A DNA stretch of 64,000 nucleotides from Myxococcus hansupus (GTDB lineage: Bacteria > Myxococcota > Myxococcia > Myxococcales > Myxococcaceae). Where the stretch lies: positions 6,778,501 to 6,842,500 of the forward strand of contig NZ_CP012109.1 in the NCBI RefSeq assembly GCF_000280925.3, given 5' to 3'. This document shows, in pieces, positions 19,104 to 32,500 of the stretch. The notes beneath the pieces are model-generated. The model made no database searches, was not told where the DNA came from, and saw only the letters and a list, made by a program, of their open reading frames with translations. Each line of letters begins with the position of its first letter. The stretch's first letter is position 1. A program made the position numbers and the translations under genes.

Positions 19104-20054
19104 TCACGTCTTGGCGCTCTCCCGGTCCTGTCCGGGCTCCGGCTGCTTGGGCCACACCAGCGAGGCGACGATGGCGGCCACCAGCACGCCGCCAATCACG
19201 CCCAGGGAGATGCCAATGGGAAGGTGGATGTCGAAGAAGGTGATGAGCATCTTCACGCCCACGAAGCCCAGAATCGCGCTCAGGCCCAGCTTCAGGAAGT
19301 GGAACTTGTCCATCAGGCTGGCCACGACGAAGAACAGCGAGCGCAGGCCCAGAATCGCGCACACGTTGGACGTGTAGATGATGAAGGCGTCCTGGCTGAT
19401 GCCCAGCACGGCGGGGATGGAGTCCAGCGCGAAGAGCAGGTCGGTGGCCTCCACCACCACCAGCACGATGAACAGCGGCGTGAACTTGCGCCGGCCATCC
19501 TCCTGCACGGTGAAGCGGCTGCCCTCACCCATGCGCGCCACGGGGAGCACCCGCCGCGCGAACTTCACGATGCCCTTCTGCTCCGGGTCCATCTCCTCGT
19601 CCTTCGACACCAGCATCTTCACGGCCGTGAAGACGAGGAACGCGCCGAAGATGTAGATGAGCCAGTGGAACTGCTTCACCAGCGCCGTGCCGGCGATGAT
19701 GAGGCCCGCGCGCATGACGAACGCGCCCATGATGCCCCAGAAGAGCACCCGGTGCTGGTGCTCCGGCGCCACCCGGAAGTAGCTGAACACCATCAGGAAG
19801 ACGAAGAGGTTGTCGACGGAGAGCGCGTACTCCACCACGTACGCCGTCAGCCACTGGAGGCCCACCGTGGGGCCCTGGAAGTGCCAGATGCCCGCGCAGA
19901 AAATCAGGCTGAGGGTAATCCACACCAACGTCCAGAGGCCGGCCTCCTTCGGCGTCACCGCGGCGCTTTTGCGACGGAACAAACCGAGGTCCAGCGCGAG
20001 CATCGCGAGGACGAAGACGTTGAAACCGACCCAAAGCGCGACTTGGTTATTCAC
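19104..20054 (-). CDS. TerC/Alx family integral membrane protein
   Basis: 316 residues with about eight or nine membrane helices and the family motifs VEYALSVDNLFVF and VVVEATDLLFALDSIPAVLGIS, whose Asp/Glu residues lie in the membrane and are thought to handle Mn2+. Homologues export manganese or work alongside the Sec system in metalating secreted proteins. Starts with GTG. I looked for a yybP-ykoY-type manganese riboswitch in the 84 bases upstream and saw no convincing conserved core. Confidence 0.93.
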   Translation of the reverse strand: MNNQVALWVGFNVFVLAMLALDLGLFRRKSAAVTPKEAGLWTLVWITLSLIFCAGIWHFQGPTVGLQWLTAYVVEYALSVDNLFVFLMVFSYFRVAPEHQHRVLFWGIMGAFVMRAGLIIAGTALVKQFHWLIYIFGAFLVFTAVKMLVSKDEEMDPEQKGIVKFARRVLPVARMGEGSRFTVQEDGRRKFTPLFIVLVVVEATDLLFALDSIPAVLGISQDAFIIYTSNVCAILGLRSLFFVVASLMDKFHFLKLGLSAILGFVGVKMLITFFDIHLPIGISLGVIGGVLVAAIVASLVWPKQPEPGQDRESAKT

Positions 20055-20138
20055 GTAGCAATCCTGTTGCAGGGTACGACGGGGCGCACCCTACCGGCGG
20101 GCCGCCCGGGCGTCGACCCCTTGCGTTGAAACGAGGGG

Positions 20139-22276
<2,138 letters not shown>

Positions 22277-22280
<4 letters not shown>

Positions 22281-25200
22281 CCGGCGCTCCTCTCCAGCAA
22301 CACCACCGGAAACTCCGCCAGGAGCGGCCCGAGTGGCAGCACCGCGCCGCCCGGTCCACGCTCAGGCCGAACCTGACGTCCGGTGAACACATCGCGGAAC
22401 ATCATGCCCGCATATGCCTCCGGAAGGTCCAGGAACGTGCTGCCGTACGCACCGGCCAGCCCTTCGGGGGCCTCCAGGGCGGACTGGGTGTAACGCGGCG
22501 CGCAGGCCACCACCACCACGTCCCCCAGCTCCCGCGAGAAGGCGACGGCCGCCCGCGCCCGGGGGCCCGTCAGCTCGAGCGCCCGGTAGCCCCCGCTCCG
22601 GAAGAGGGCCGCCTGGCGCTGGCGCAGCCGCAGGGACTCCGCCAGGACGTAGAGCTTCACGCGGCCGTCATCCAGGTCCGTCGCCAGCCGGCCGCTGAGC
22701 GCGGCCCGGTCCTGGGAGGCCTCGGCATCCAGGGCCTCCAGCAGTTGGGCGCGCTGGACGAAGTCCACCGGCCGCCGGTTGTCCGGGTCCACCAGTGACA
22801 GGTCCCACAGTTCGCTGCCCTGGTAGGTGTCCACCACCCCAGGCGAGGCCATCTTCAAGAGGAGCTGGCTCAGCGCGTTGTACTGGCCCGCCCGCTCGAT
22901 GGAGCGCTTGAAGTCACGCACATCCTCCAGGAAGCCGCCAGACACCTTCGGGTCGAAGCATCCGTCCACGAAGCGCGCCACCGCGTCGTCATAGGCGCTG
23001 TCCGGGTTGGTCCACGAGGTGCGGACCTTGGCCTCCTTGATGGCCTTGCCCATGTACTCACGCACCCGGCGCTGGAAGTCCTCCAGCTCCTGGGCGGAGT
23101 GGGATTTCCCCATGGGCCAGGCCCCCACCACCGTCTGGAAGAAGAGGTAGGCGTCGTTGGCCGTGGGCGCGGGCCCCGAGGGCAGCAGCGACACCGCCGG
23201 CTCCGTCTGCCGGGCCCACTTCTTCACGCGCTTGCGCCACTCCTCCGGCACTTCCGTCAGCACGTTGATGCGCGCGCGCACGTCCTCGCTGCGCTTGGTG
23301 TCATGCGTGCTGGAGGTGAGCTGGCTGGCCGGCCACCGCTCCGCGCGCTCCTGGTTGCGCAGGTGGAAGGTGTTGGCGTGGACGCCGAAACGCTCCGGCT
23401 CGCCGCCCACCTCGTTGAGGCTCACCAACCGGTTGTAGATGTAGAAGACGGTGTCCTCCAGGCCCTTGGCCATGACGGGCCCCGTCACCTGCTGCAGCTT
23501 CATGGCGAAGCGCAGCATGTCGGCGCGCTCCCGCGCGTCCGCGTGCTCCGGATAGCGGCGCAGGAGGACGTCGCGCAGGAACTCGAAGATGGACGCGTTG
23601 GTGGTGGCGTTGCGCTCCTTGGCGCGCTGGATGGTCCACTCGATGTACTGCACGTCGCGCGCGTCCAGCTCCGGACGCCAGCCGTCCACGTACGTGCGAT
23701 AGACGGGGAACAGGGCGATGAACTCCACCAGCGCCCGCCGCAGCGAGTTGAGGGTGAAGTCGCGCGTGCGCCGGTTCATCTCCGAGATGCGGTTGAGCTC
23801 GTGCGCCAGCACGTTGATTTCGCTGGCCATGGACACGCGCATGATGAGCAGCTTCTTCTGGTAGACGAGCTCGGCGAACTCCGCGTGCCCGCCGACGAAG
23901 CGCTCGTAGGTCTCCGTCAGCGCCTTCTCCGCGTCCGGCTGCACGAAGAGGCCGCTCACCGCGTTGGCGAAGCGGTAGCCGGTGGTGCCGTGCACGGCCC
24001 AGGACTCGGGCATGCGCTCACGCCCGCCCTGAATCTTCTCCACCACCACGAACATCGCCTTGCGCAGCGGGCTGTCGGGATGCTGCGTCACCTCCGCGCG
24101 CCAGCGCTCGCGCAGCGAGGCCTCCACCGCGGGCCAGCGCGTGTCGTCCTCCGCGTGGGACTGGAGGAACAGGGCATGGGCCCGCTCCACGAAAAAGCCC
24201 TCCTGCAGGTCCAGGAAGTACGCGGTCGGGTCGAAGAGCCCGTCGGGATGGTCGATGCGCAGCCCCGTGACGAGCCCCTCGCGCAACCACCGGAAGATGA
24301 GCCCGTGCGCCTCCTTGAAGACGTCCGGGTCCTCCTCGCGCAGGGCGGCCAGGCCGTTGATGTCGAAGAAGCGCCGGTAGTTGATCTCCTCGCCCGCCAC
24401 CCGCCAGTGCGCCAGCCGGTAGCTGCACTGCGCCAACACCGCGTCGAGCAGGTCGAACGAGCGGGGGTTGCCCGGCTCGCCGTTGAAGACGCGGAGGTTG
24501 TCCTCGATGTAGGCCAGCACCTCCTCGCTCTCCGCCGCCACCGCGGCCAGCCGGCGCTTGATGACCTCCTTCTCCCGGTGACGCTCCACCACGCGGGCCC
24601 GCTCCACCTCCGTGCGCGCCGGCAGGTGGTCAATGGCGGTGAGGATGGACAGCAGCTCCACCATGCTGGGGTGCTCGCCGCCCAGCCGCGACTCCAGCCG
24701 CTCCAGCCCGTGCTGGAGGATGCGGGAGTACTGCCGCGGCGCCACCGGCAGCGTGTGCTCGTAGTAGTGGAGGAAGAAGGCGCCCTCGCGGAAGGCGAGC
24801 TTCAGCTCCCCCTTCTCCAGGACGATGCCGTACTGGTCCCCCAGAATCGGGAGCAGCACCTGGTTGCGCAGCTCCTCCTTCACCGGCGACCAGTCGATGT
24901 CGAAGAACTTCGCGTAGACGGAGGACGGCCCGTTCTCCAGCACGTCGAACCAGAGCCGGTTGTCCCGTTCGATGCCCATGTGATTGGGCACCACGTCCAA
25001 CACCTGCCCCATGCCCCGCTCCCGCAGCGCCGCGCACAGCGCCGCGTGCGACGCCTCCGTGCCCACCTCGGGATTCAACTGTTGGTGGTCCACGCAATCG
25101 TAGCCATGCGTGCTGCCCGGCGTGGCCTTCAGATAGGGCGAGGCATAGAGGTCGCTCACCCCCAGGCGGGCCAGGTACGGCACCATGTGCCGGGCGTCGT

Positions 25201-25318
25201 CGAAGGTGAAGCCCTTGTGGAACTGCACCCGGTACGTGGACAAGGGGGTGTGCGGCCGCGTCTCCAGGTCCTCCTGGACACGGGTGTAGAGCCCTTCCGC
25301 CAGCGACTCCGACGTCAT
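22277..25318 (-). CDS. treY: Malto-oligosyltrehalose synthase
   Basis: Converts the reducing end of maltodextrins to a trehalosyl unit by intramolecular transglucosylation; TreZ then releases trehalose. GH13 features: STYRVQFHKGFTFDDARHMVPYLARLGVSDLYASPYLKA, GSTHGYDCVDH, VLDVVPNHMG, ITGLRIDHPDGLFDP-like segment, VEKIQGGRE, GTTGYRFANAV and TSTHDTKRSEDVRARI. I take the start at ATG 25318; in-frame starts at 25378 and GTG 25408 add 20-30 residues without a better ribosome-binding site. Even so it is long (about 1013 residues). No treZ is next to it in this window. Confidence 0.92.
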
Positions 25319-25481
25319 CGTGGCGCCACCCGCCCCGTTCGAAACGGAGCCCTCTTCTTCCAAGGCGTCGAGCAACATGGGGAGCAGAGGTAGGCCGCCC
25401 GCGCTCACACCGCCAGCACGCAGTGGGCCGTCCGCCCTCTATCCAACGCTCCGTCCCAGCGCCCAACCCCTGGAAATGCAA

Positions 25482-25510
25482 GGGGCCCGCCGCGTAGCGC
25501 GGCGAGCCCC
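25482..25510 (-). terminator. Hairpin between SWIB gene and treY
   Basis: Arms 25482-25494 and 25498-25510 pair over 13 positions with one mismatch (GGGGC/GCCCC ends, GCCGCG/CGCGGC cores) around a 3-base loop. It lies 32 bases downstream of the SWIB gene stop on the minus strand and is followed on that strand by a T-containing stretch (TTGCATTTCC). Likely an intrinsic terminator that insulates treY from the SWIB transcript. Confidence 0.6.
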
Positions 25511-25542
25511 AAGTACGGCCACCGGGAGACCCCGGCCAGTCC

Positions 25543-25860
25543 TCAGCTCAGCTGCTTGTTCACCAGCGCCGTCATCTCGAACATGGTGACGTTCTTCTTG
25601 CCACCGAAGATGGGCTTGAGCTTGTCGTCGGCGTTGATCTGCCGCTTGTTCTTCGCGTCCTGCAGGCCCTGCTTCTTGATGTAGGCCCAGAGCTTCTTGA
25701 CAACCTCGGTGCGCGGAAGCGGCTTGGTGCCGACGATCTCAGCGAGCGCGGCGGAAGGCGTCATTTCCTTCATGAACGACGCGTTCGGCGTGCGCTTCTT
25801 CGCGGCGGGGGCCTTCTTCGCAGCGGGAGCCTTCTTCGCAGCAGCTTTCTTGGCGGCCAT
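25543..25860 (-). CDS. SWIB/MDM2 domain protein with histone-like Lys/Ala tail
   Basis: 105 residues. The first 30 are Lys/Ala/Pro repeats (KKAPAAKK twice), like bacterial histone H1-like tails and expected to bind nucleic acid. Residues 32-105 form a SWIB domain (ALAEIVGTKPLPRTEVVKKLW, YIKKQGLQDAKNKRQI, LKPIFGGKKNVTMFEM). SWIB domains are best known in eukaryotic SWI/SNF complexes and in Chlamydia; a fusion with an H1-like tail suggests a chromosome-associated protein. ATG 25860 has GGAGGAG upstream; longer in-frame readings are artefacts. Confidence 0.93.
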   Translation of the reverse strand: MAAKKAAAKKAPAAKKAPAAKKRTPNASFMKEMTPSAALAEIVGTKPLPRTEVVKKLWAYIKKQGLQDAKNKRQINADDKLKPIFGGKKNVTMFEMTALVNKQLS

Positions 25861-25952
25861 TCGTCTTGAGTCTCCTCCCCTCCGAAGGGGACGTTGTACG
25901 GCGTTGCTTATGTGAAGCGACAGCCGATGCGGCGTAGAAGTAGCACGCCCAA

Positions 25953-26096
25953 GCCCGAAAAACAGCCCTCTCCTGCGATTTTCCCTCTGAGCGCCCCGCC
26001 ATGAACGCCGCTGGAGCCCGAAAATCAGGCTCCAGCGCGCACGGCGTGATCCACGCCATTCCCCTTCGGAGCCCCGCTGGGGCCCGAAAATCAGGC
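25953..26096. repeat. Three-copy short repeat, period about 64 bases
   Basis: The 347 bases between the divergent SWIB and epimerase genes contain three copies of a GCCCGAAAA core, starting at 25953, 26016 and 26082 (spacings 63 and 66). Copies two and three share GCCCGAAAATCAGGC. Copy two is the loop of a perfect 10-base-pair hairpin (26009-26018 with 26028-26037, loop CGAAAATCA); in copies one and three the hairpin is degraded. The remainder of the region shows no gene. It also must hold the promoters of both flanking genes. Confidence 0.6.
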
Positions 26097-26207
26097 GCCT
26101 GCGCGTCAACGTCCCTCGGAAGACGCCTTGCCGGAGCGTCGGGTGGCCCAAACCCGCGCTGGATTCTCCTTGCGGACCGGGTGTGTTTTTTTGGATGAAA
26201 TGCCGCC

Positions 26208-27188
26208 ATGAGAGTCCTCATCACCGGTGCTGGCGGGTTCCTGGGGACGTGGCTGGCCAAGGCCCTGGCGGCGCGCGGCGACACAGTCACATGCCTGTTG
26301 CGCCCTCACGGGGACGCCTCCGGGCTCGCCGGGGTGGCGTACACACGAGCGGAGGGGGACGTCACCCTCCCCGCCACGCTGGCGGCCGCGGTGGCCGGTC
26401 AGGACGTCGTGTTCCACCTCGCGGGCGTACGCCGCGGCGCGACACGCGACGACTTCATGCGCGTCAACGCGGAGGGCACCCGGAACCTCTGCGACGCCAT
26501 GGTGGCCGCGGGCCACCGTCCCCGGCTGGTCCATGCGGGCTCGCTGGCCGCCAGCGGGCCCTCCACCCCCACCCGGCCCCATGTGGAGGAAGACCCCTTC
26601 CACCCCTATGAGTGGTACGGGGAGAGCAAGGCCGAGGCGGAGCGCATCGTCTTCTCCTACGCGGATCGGCTGCCGGTGACGGTGTGCCGTCCGCCTCGCA
26701 TCATGGGCCCCTGGGACAAGGAGAACCTCGCGTTCTTCAAGCTGGCACAGCGCGGCATCCGGCTGGAGCTGACCGGCGGCCCCCGGCCCTTGACACTGGT
26801 GGACGTGGAGGACGTGGTGGCGTTGATGCTCATCCAGGCCACCCACCCGGCCGCGCTGGGCGAGGCCTTCTTCTGCGCGGGCCCCAGCGCCCCCCTGTCA
26901 CTGGAGACCATCCAGGAGGTGGGGGCCCAGGCGCTGGGGCTGAACCCTCGCACGGTGCGCCTGCGTCCAGGCGTACTCAAGGGCCTGGCCGCGGCGGCGG
27001 ACGGCGTGTCCCGGTTGACGGGGCGCAAGCTGGCCCTGAACCGGAAGCTGGCGCGGCAGCTCCTGGCGCCCGCTTGGACCTGCTCCGGGGCCAAGGCCGA
27101 ACGGCTGCTGGGCTTTCAGCCCCGGCATGACCCGGTGGAGTCCATCCGCCGCAGCGCGCTGTGGTACCGGGAACAGGGGTGGCTGTAG
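26208..27188 (+). CDS. NAD-dependent epimerase/dehydratase family protein
   Basis: 326-residue extended SDR: Rossmann motif GAGGFLGTWLAKAL, FHLAGVR, and the catalytic YGESKAEAER (YxxxK). Substrate-binding part: RPPRIMGPWDKEN. The protein resembles 3-beta-hydroxysteroid dehydrogenase/isomerase or OleD-like reductases acting on hydrophobic substrates. It is read in the same direction as the elb genes and ends 89 bases before elbB, so it may belong to the same lipid pathway, but it need not be in the operon. Confidence 0.9.
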   Translation: MRVLITGAGGFLGTWLAKALAARGDTVTCLLRPHGDASGLAGVAYTRAEGDVTLPATLAAAVAGQDVVFHLAGVRRGATRDDFMRVNAEGTRNLCDAMVAAGHRPRLVHAGSLAASGPSTPTRPHVEEDPFHPYEWYGESKAEAERIVFSYADRLPVTVCRPPRIMGPWDKENLAFFKLAQRGIRLELTGGPRPLTLVDVEDVVALMLIQATHPAALGEAFFCAGPSAPLSLETIQEVGAQALGLNPRTVRLRPGVLKGLAAAADGVSRLTGRKLALNRKLARQLLAPAWTCSGAKAERLLGFQPRHDPVESIRRSALWYREQGWL

Positions 27189-27277
27189 CCCCTTCTCCCT
27201 GAGCCGCCGGGAGGCCCTCCGCCGTCCCGGCATCGTTGACCTCACCCCCCTCAGAGTGTCAGGAAGCCCGCAGCCCC

Positions 27278-27943
27278 ATGTCCGCGAAAGCTGCCTTCTT
27301 CGATGTCGACGGGACGCTCGTGAAGACGAACGTCGTTCACGTCTACGCGTACTACGCGATGAACCGAGGCTCCGTCCTGGGAATGGCCGGACGGACCCTG
27401 AGCACCGCGCTCAGCGTGCCCCTGTTCGGCGTCATGGACGCGTTGGACCGCAAGACGTTCAACGAGTTCTTCTACCGGTACTACGCCGGCCTCAGCGAGG
27501 ACCGCCTGGTCACCATCGCCGAGGACATGTTCGAGGACGTGCTCCAGCCCGCCCTCTTCGCGCAGACGCAGGACCTCATCGACCAGGCCCGCCGCAGCGG
27601 CTGCAAGATTGTGCTCGTCACGGGCGCGCTGGACTTCACCATGCGCCCGCTGGCCCGGCACCTGGGCGCCGACGACCTCATCGCCAACAAGATGCAGTTC
27701 GTGGGCGGCAAGGCGACGGGCAAGGTGATTCCGCCCATCATCGAAGGCGCGAACAAGGCCAACGCCATCCGCGCCTACTGCACCAAGGAAGGCCTGTCGC
27801 TGGACAAGTGCCACGGCTACTCCGACAGCGCCTCTGACTACGCCATGCTCGCGGTGGTGGGACGCCCCACCGCGGTGAACCCGGACCTGCGGCTGCGCTC
27901 CATCGCGCGCGCCTACAACTGGCCCATCCTCGACCTCAAGTAA
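27278..27943 (+). CDS. elbB: HAD-IB family hydrolase, probable ElbB
   Basis: 221 residues of the HAD-IB class: motif I FFDVDGTLVKTN, motif II VLVTGALDF, a lysine in motif III and motif IV GYSDSASDYAML. Members are phosphatases of PlsC-linked lipid or phosphoserine type. Its position as the first gene of a HAD, LarA-like, reductase-ligase-acyltransferase and epimerase series matches the elbB-elbE ether-lipid operon of Myxococcus xanthus; the name follows this gene order, remembered rather than searched. Start ATG 27278, preceded by AGGAAG. Confidence 0.85.
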   Translation: MSAKAAFFDVDGTLVKTNVVHVYAYYAMNRGSVLGMAGRTLSTALSVPLFGVMDALDRKTFNEFFYRYYAGLSEDRLVTIAEDMFEDVLQPALFAQTQDLIDQARRSGCKIVLVTGALDFTMRPLARHLGADDLIANKMQFVGGKATGKVIPPIIEGANKANAIRAYCTKEGLSLDKCHGYSDSASDYAMLAVVGRPTAVNPDLRLRSIARAYNWPILDLK

Positions 27944-27955
27944 GAGCCCATCTCC

Positions 27956-29566
27956 ATGCGCCCGTTCAAGACGCTCCAGAAGCTGTACGACGAGGAAAGC
28001 CAGGTCGTCATCACCGAGAAGGGCAGCCCGCCGCGCGTGCTGTTCCACGGTGAGAACTTCCTGCAGGAAGACCTTCCGGTGGGCACGCGCGTCATCTTCC
28101 CGCGCCCGCCCCTGGCCGGCGTGCCCAACGTCAAGGCCGCCATCCGCTACGCCATCAACAACCCGGAGGGCATGGAGCCGCTGCACGCGCTGCTCAAGCC
28201 GGGCATGCGGCTGACGTGCGTCATCGACGACATCAGCGTGCCGCTGCCGCCCATGGTGACGCCGGACGTGCGGCAGACCATCCTGGAAATCGTCCTGGAG
28301 CTGGCCGCTGACAGCGGCGTGGACGACATCCACCTGGTCATCGCCAACGCCCTCCACCGCCGGATGACGGAAGGCGAGATGAAGCGCATGGTGGGCGAGA
28401 AGATCTTCGACGCCTACTACCCGGACCGCTACTACAACCACGACGCGGAGGACCCGGACGGGATGGTCGCGCTGGAGCGCACGTCCCACGGCGAGGAGGT
28501 GTCGGTGAACCGCCGCGTGGCGGAGAGCGACCTCATCGTCTATGTGAATGTGAACTTCGTGCCCATGAACGGCGGGCACAAGTCCATGGGCACCGGCGTG
28601 TCCAACTACGCGTCGCTGCGCCACCACCACAACCCGAAGACCATCCGCGACTCCGACAGCTACATGGAGCCGAAGACGAGCGCGCTCTACAAGAGCAACG
28701 AGCGCATCGGGCGCAACATCGACAAGCACCTGAAGGTCTTCCACATCGAGACGGCGCTGAACAACCGCATGTTCGGCGGCCCCACCGACTTCCTGGCGAA
28801 GAAGGAAGAGGACTACACGGAGGCGGACCGGCTGAAGTTCCAGGCCATGCGCTTCGCGCTGTCCAAGGTGCCGCGCGCGGCGGCGCGCAAGGTGCTCAAC
28901 TCCATCCCCGCGCCCTATGACGTGACGGGCGTCTACGCCGGGGCCACGGAGCCCACGCACGCGAAGACGCTGGAGACGAGCTACAAGCAGTACGTGGTGC
29001 CGGTGGAGGGACAGAGCGACATCGTCATCTTCCCCATCCCGTTCATCTCCCCGTACAGCGTCAACTCCATCCTCAACCCGCTGCTCGTGCAGGTGATGGG
29101 GCTGGGCTACTTCTACAACCTGAACCGCGGCGTGCCGCTGGTGAAGAAGGGGGGCGTGCTCATCCTCCTGCACCCGGCCTACGACGAGTTCGACCCGGAG
29201 CACCACCCCAGCTACATCGAGTTCTTCCACCGGCTGCTGCCGGAGACGCGCGACTCCATGAAGCTGGAGCACAAGTACGAGCGCGAGTTCGCGGAGAACC
29301 CCAGCTACGTGCACCTGTACCGCAAGGGCAACGCCTACCACGGCGTCCACCCCTTCTACATGTGGTACTGGGGCGAGAACGGCCGCCAGCACGTGGGCAA
29401 GGTCATCGTCGCGGGCGCGGAGAACAACCACGTCCCCGCCCTGATGGGCTGGGAGCGCACCGACACGCTCACCGAGGCCATTGAAGAGGCCCGCGGGTTC
29501 ATGGGCCGCTCGGCCACCATCAGCCTGCTGCGCATCGCGCCCACGGTGATGGTGGACGTGAAGTGA
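27956..29566 (+). CDS. elbC: Lactate racemase (LarA) domain protein, probable ElbC
   Basis: 536 residues with an N-terminal DUF2088/LarA-like domain ([67 protein letters not shown]). LarA proper carries a nickel-pincer cofactor; whether this homologue does is unknown. The downstream half ([38 protein letters not shown]) is conserved but unnamed. It lies 12 bases after elbB and ends 8 bases before elbD, all consistent with the elb operon. Its reaction in ether-lipid synthesis is not established to my knowledge. Confidence 0.85.
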   Translation: MRPFKTLQKLYDEESQVVITEKGSPPRVLFHGENFLQEDLPVGTRVIFPRPPLAGVPNVKAAIRYAINNPEGMEPLHALLKPGMRLTCVIDDISVPLPPMVTPDVRQTILEIVLELAADSGVDDIHLVIANALHRRMTEGEMKRMVGEKIFDAYYPDRYYNHDAEDPDGMVALERTSHGEEVSVNRRVAESDLIVYVNVNFVPMNGGHKSMGTGVSNYASLRHHHNPKTIRDSDSYMEPKTSALYKSNERIGRNIDKHLKVFHIETALNNRMFGGPTDFLAKKEEDYTEADRLKFQAMRFALSKVPRAAARKVLNSIPAPYDVTGVYAGATEPTHAKTLETSYKQYVVPVEGQSDIVIFPIPFISPYSVNSILNPLLVQVMGLGYFYNLNRGVPLVKKGGVLILLHPAYDEFDPEHHPSYIEFFHRLLPETRDSMKLEHKYEREFAENPSYVHLYRKGNAYHGVHPFYMWYWGENGRQHVGKVIVAGAENNHVPALMGWERTDTLTEAIEEARGFMGRSATISLLRIAPTVMVDVK

Positions 29567-29574
29567 GGACGCCC

Positions 29575-32500
29575 ATGTCTCCGCTCTCCGAGCTGAACGT
29601 CACCCAGACCTTCACCGGCAAGCGCCTGCTCTTCGCGGGCGCCACCGGCTTCGTGGGCAAGGTGACGCTGTCCATGCTGTTGACCCGCTACGGGAACGAC
29701 CTGGACAAGGTCTACGTGCTGGTCCGCAAGGGCAACACCGCCTCCGCCGAGCGCCGCTTCTTCGACAAGGTGGCCGTCAGCGAGCCCTTCCAGCCGCTGC
29801 GCGACAGCCTGGGGGACGAAGGCGCGCTGGCGTTCATCCGCCAGAAGGTGGAGGTGCTGGACGGCGACATCACCGACCCGTGGATGGGCCTGGAAGAGGC
29901 CCAGGTGGCGGAGCTCACCGGCAAGGTGCACGCGTTCATCAACTGCGCGGGCCTGGTGTCCTTCAATCCGTCGCTGGAGGTGGGCCTCAACGTCAACACC
30001 CACGGCCTGAAGTTCGCCGCGGAGCTGGCGCTGCGCTGGTCCGTGCCGCTGATTCACATGTCCACGGCCTTCGTGGCCGGCAACCGCAGCGGGCTCGTCT
30101 TCGAGGACGAGGAGGTTCGCGGCTACTTCCCCAAGCGGGACGAGATGGACGGGCGCGACTTCAGCCTGGAGCAGGAGCTCCAGGACTCGGCGCGCATCGT
30201 CGCGCGGCTGCGAGAGCAGGCCGATGACCGCGCCCTCACGTCCACCTTCCGCAAGAAGGCGTTGGACCGCCTGGTGGAAGAGGGCCGCGACACCAACGAC
30301 GAGAAGACGCTGCGCCTGGCCGTCGGCCGTGAGCGCAAGCTGTGGCTCAGCGGCGAGCTGGTGCGCGCCGGCATGGAGCGCGCCGCCCACTGGGGCTGGC
30401 CCAACACGTACACGTACACCAAGTCCCTGGGTGAGCAGGTGCTCGCGGCCACGCCGGGCCTGCGCTACTCCATCGTCCGGCCCTCCATCGTGGAGAGCGC
30501 GCGGCACTTCCCCTTCCCGGGATGGAACGAGGGCTTCACCACCTCCGCTCCGCTCGCCTTCGCGGGCATCAAGGGCCCGGGCGGCATCCCCGCGGGTGAG
30601 AGCACCATCCTGGACATCATCCCGGTGGACCAGGTGGCGGGCGCCACCATTGGCATCACCGCGCACGCCATGGACGTGGAGGAGCGGCGCATCTACCAGC
30701 TCGCGTCCGGCGACGAGAATCCGTTCTACGCCGGCCGCTCGGTGGAGCTGGTGGGCCTGTACCGGCGCCGCTACTACCGCAACCGCGAGTCCGGCAACGC
30801 GCTGATGAACAAGCTGCGCTCGCGCATCGAGCCGCAGCCGGTCAGCAAGCAGGAGTTCGAGCTGTTCAGCGCGCCCATGCTGTTGCGCGGCGCGCGCTTC
30901 TTGAAGAAGGCCATCGACGAGGTGCGGCCCGCGTGGGGCGCGCCCGCCGTCCAGGCCATGCTGGACAAGGCCAAGGTGTCGCTGGACGAGGTGGACGACA
31001 ACGCCCAGGGCATCATCGCCCTGACGGAGCTGTTCCTCCCCTTCCTCTACGAGAACCGCTACGTCTTCCGCTGCGACAACACGCGCTCCGTCTACGCGCG
31101 CATGGCGCACGCGGACCGGCTGAAGGTGCCCTGGGACCCGGAGCACATCGACTGGCGCGAGTACTTCCTGGGGACCCACCTCCCCGGCCTGGAGAAGTGG
31201 GTCTTCCCGGGCATGGAGTCGGAGCGCGAGAAGCGCACCGTCATCCCCGCGCACCGCGACCTGCTGGAGCTGATGGAAGCCACGGTGCATGCGTACCGGC
31301 ACCGCGTGGCCTTCCGCATGGTGGCGGGCGAGAAGGAAGAGCGCTTCACCTACGGCGAGGTGCACCGCTACGCCTCACGCGTGGGCAGCTTCCTGCTGGC
31401 CGCGGGCATCAAGCACGGGGACCGCGTGCTGCTGGTGTCGGAGAACCGGCCTGAGTGGGGCATCAGCTATTTCGGCATCCTGCGCGCGGGCGCCACCGTC
31501 GTGCCGGTGGACCCGGGCCTCAGCGAGGCGGAGCTGGTCAACATCGCCCGCCGGGCGGAGGCGCGCGCGTGCCTCGTCTCCGAGGACGCGGCCCGGGACT
31601 TCCCCGGCCTCTTCGCCGCGCTGGGTGACGGCGTCACCGTGGCCAGCCTCGCGGAGGCGATGACGGGCGACCCGGCGCACCCGGACCGCATCGGGCCGGT
31701 GCGCAAGTCCGCCGCCGCGGACGACCTGGCCAGCATCATCTTCACCTCCGGCACCACGGGCACGCCCAAGGGCGTGATGCTCACCCACCGCAACTTCGCC
31801 GCGCTGGTGGCGAAGCTGGCGGGGACCTTCGACATCGGCGTGGGCGACGGCGTGCTGTCCGTGCTGCCGCTGCACCACACCTTCGAGTTCGCCGCCGGCT
31901 TCCTCACCCCGTTCTGGCGCGGGGCGGAAATCACGTACATCGACGAGCTCACGTCGGACCGGCTGGGCGAGGTGTTCGAGACGGGCCGCATCACCGCCAT
32001 GGTGGGCGTGCCGGCGCTGTGGCAGCTCCTGCACCGCAAAATCACGCAGGAGTTCGCCAGCCGCCCGCCCTTCGTGGAACAGGCGCTCAAGGCGCTGCTG
32101 GCCACCCACGGCGAGCTGCGCAACCGCAACAACATCAACCTGGGCAAGCTGCTGTTCTGGCCGGTGCACCGCAAGTTCGGCGGGCGCATCAAGGTCATCG
32201 TGTCGGGCGGGTCCGCGCTGCCGGACGACGTGCACAAGGCCTTCCACGAGCTGGGCTTCAACATCACGGAGGGCTACGGCCTGACGGAGGCCGCGCCGGT
32301 GCTGGCGGTGACGAAGCCCGGCAACAAGCGTCAGCCCGGCACGGTGGGCCGCGCGCTGCCCGGCATCGAGCTGCGCATCCTCAACCCGGACAACGACGGC
32401 CTGGGCGAGGTGTTGGCCAAGGGCCCCAACGTCATGCCCGGCTACTTCGGCGACCGCGAGGCCACCGAGGCGGTGCTCAAGGACGGCTGGCTGCACACGG

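Noticed and set aside
20055-20138. yybP-ykoY manganese riboswitch or regulatory hairpin before the TerC gene
   Set aside because: Only a weak AGGGT/ACCCT stem with a 12-base loop is present; no conserved riboswitch core is visible in the 84 bases.
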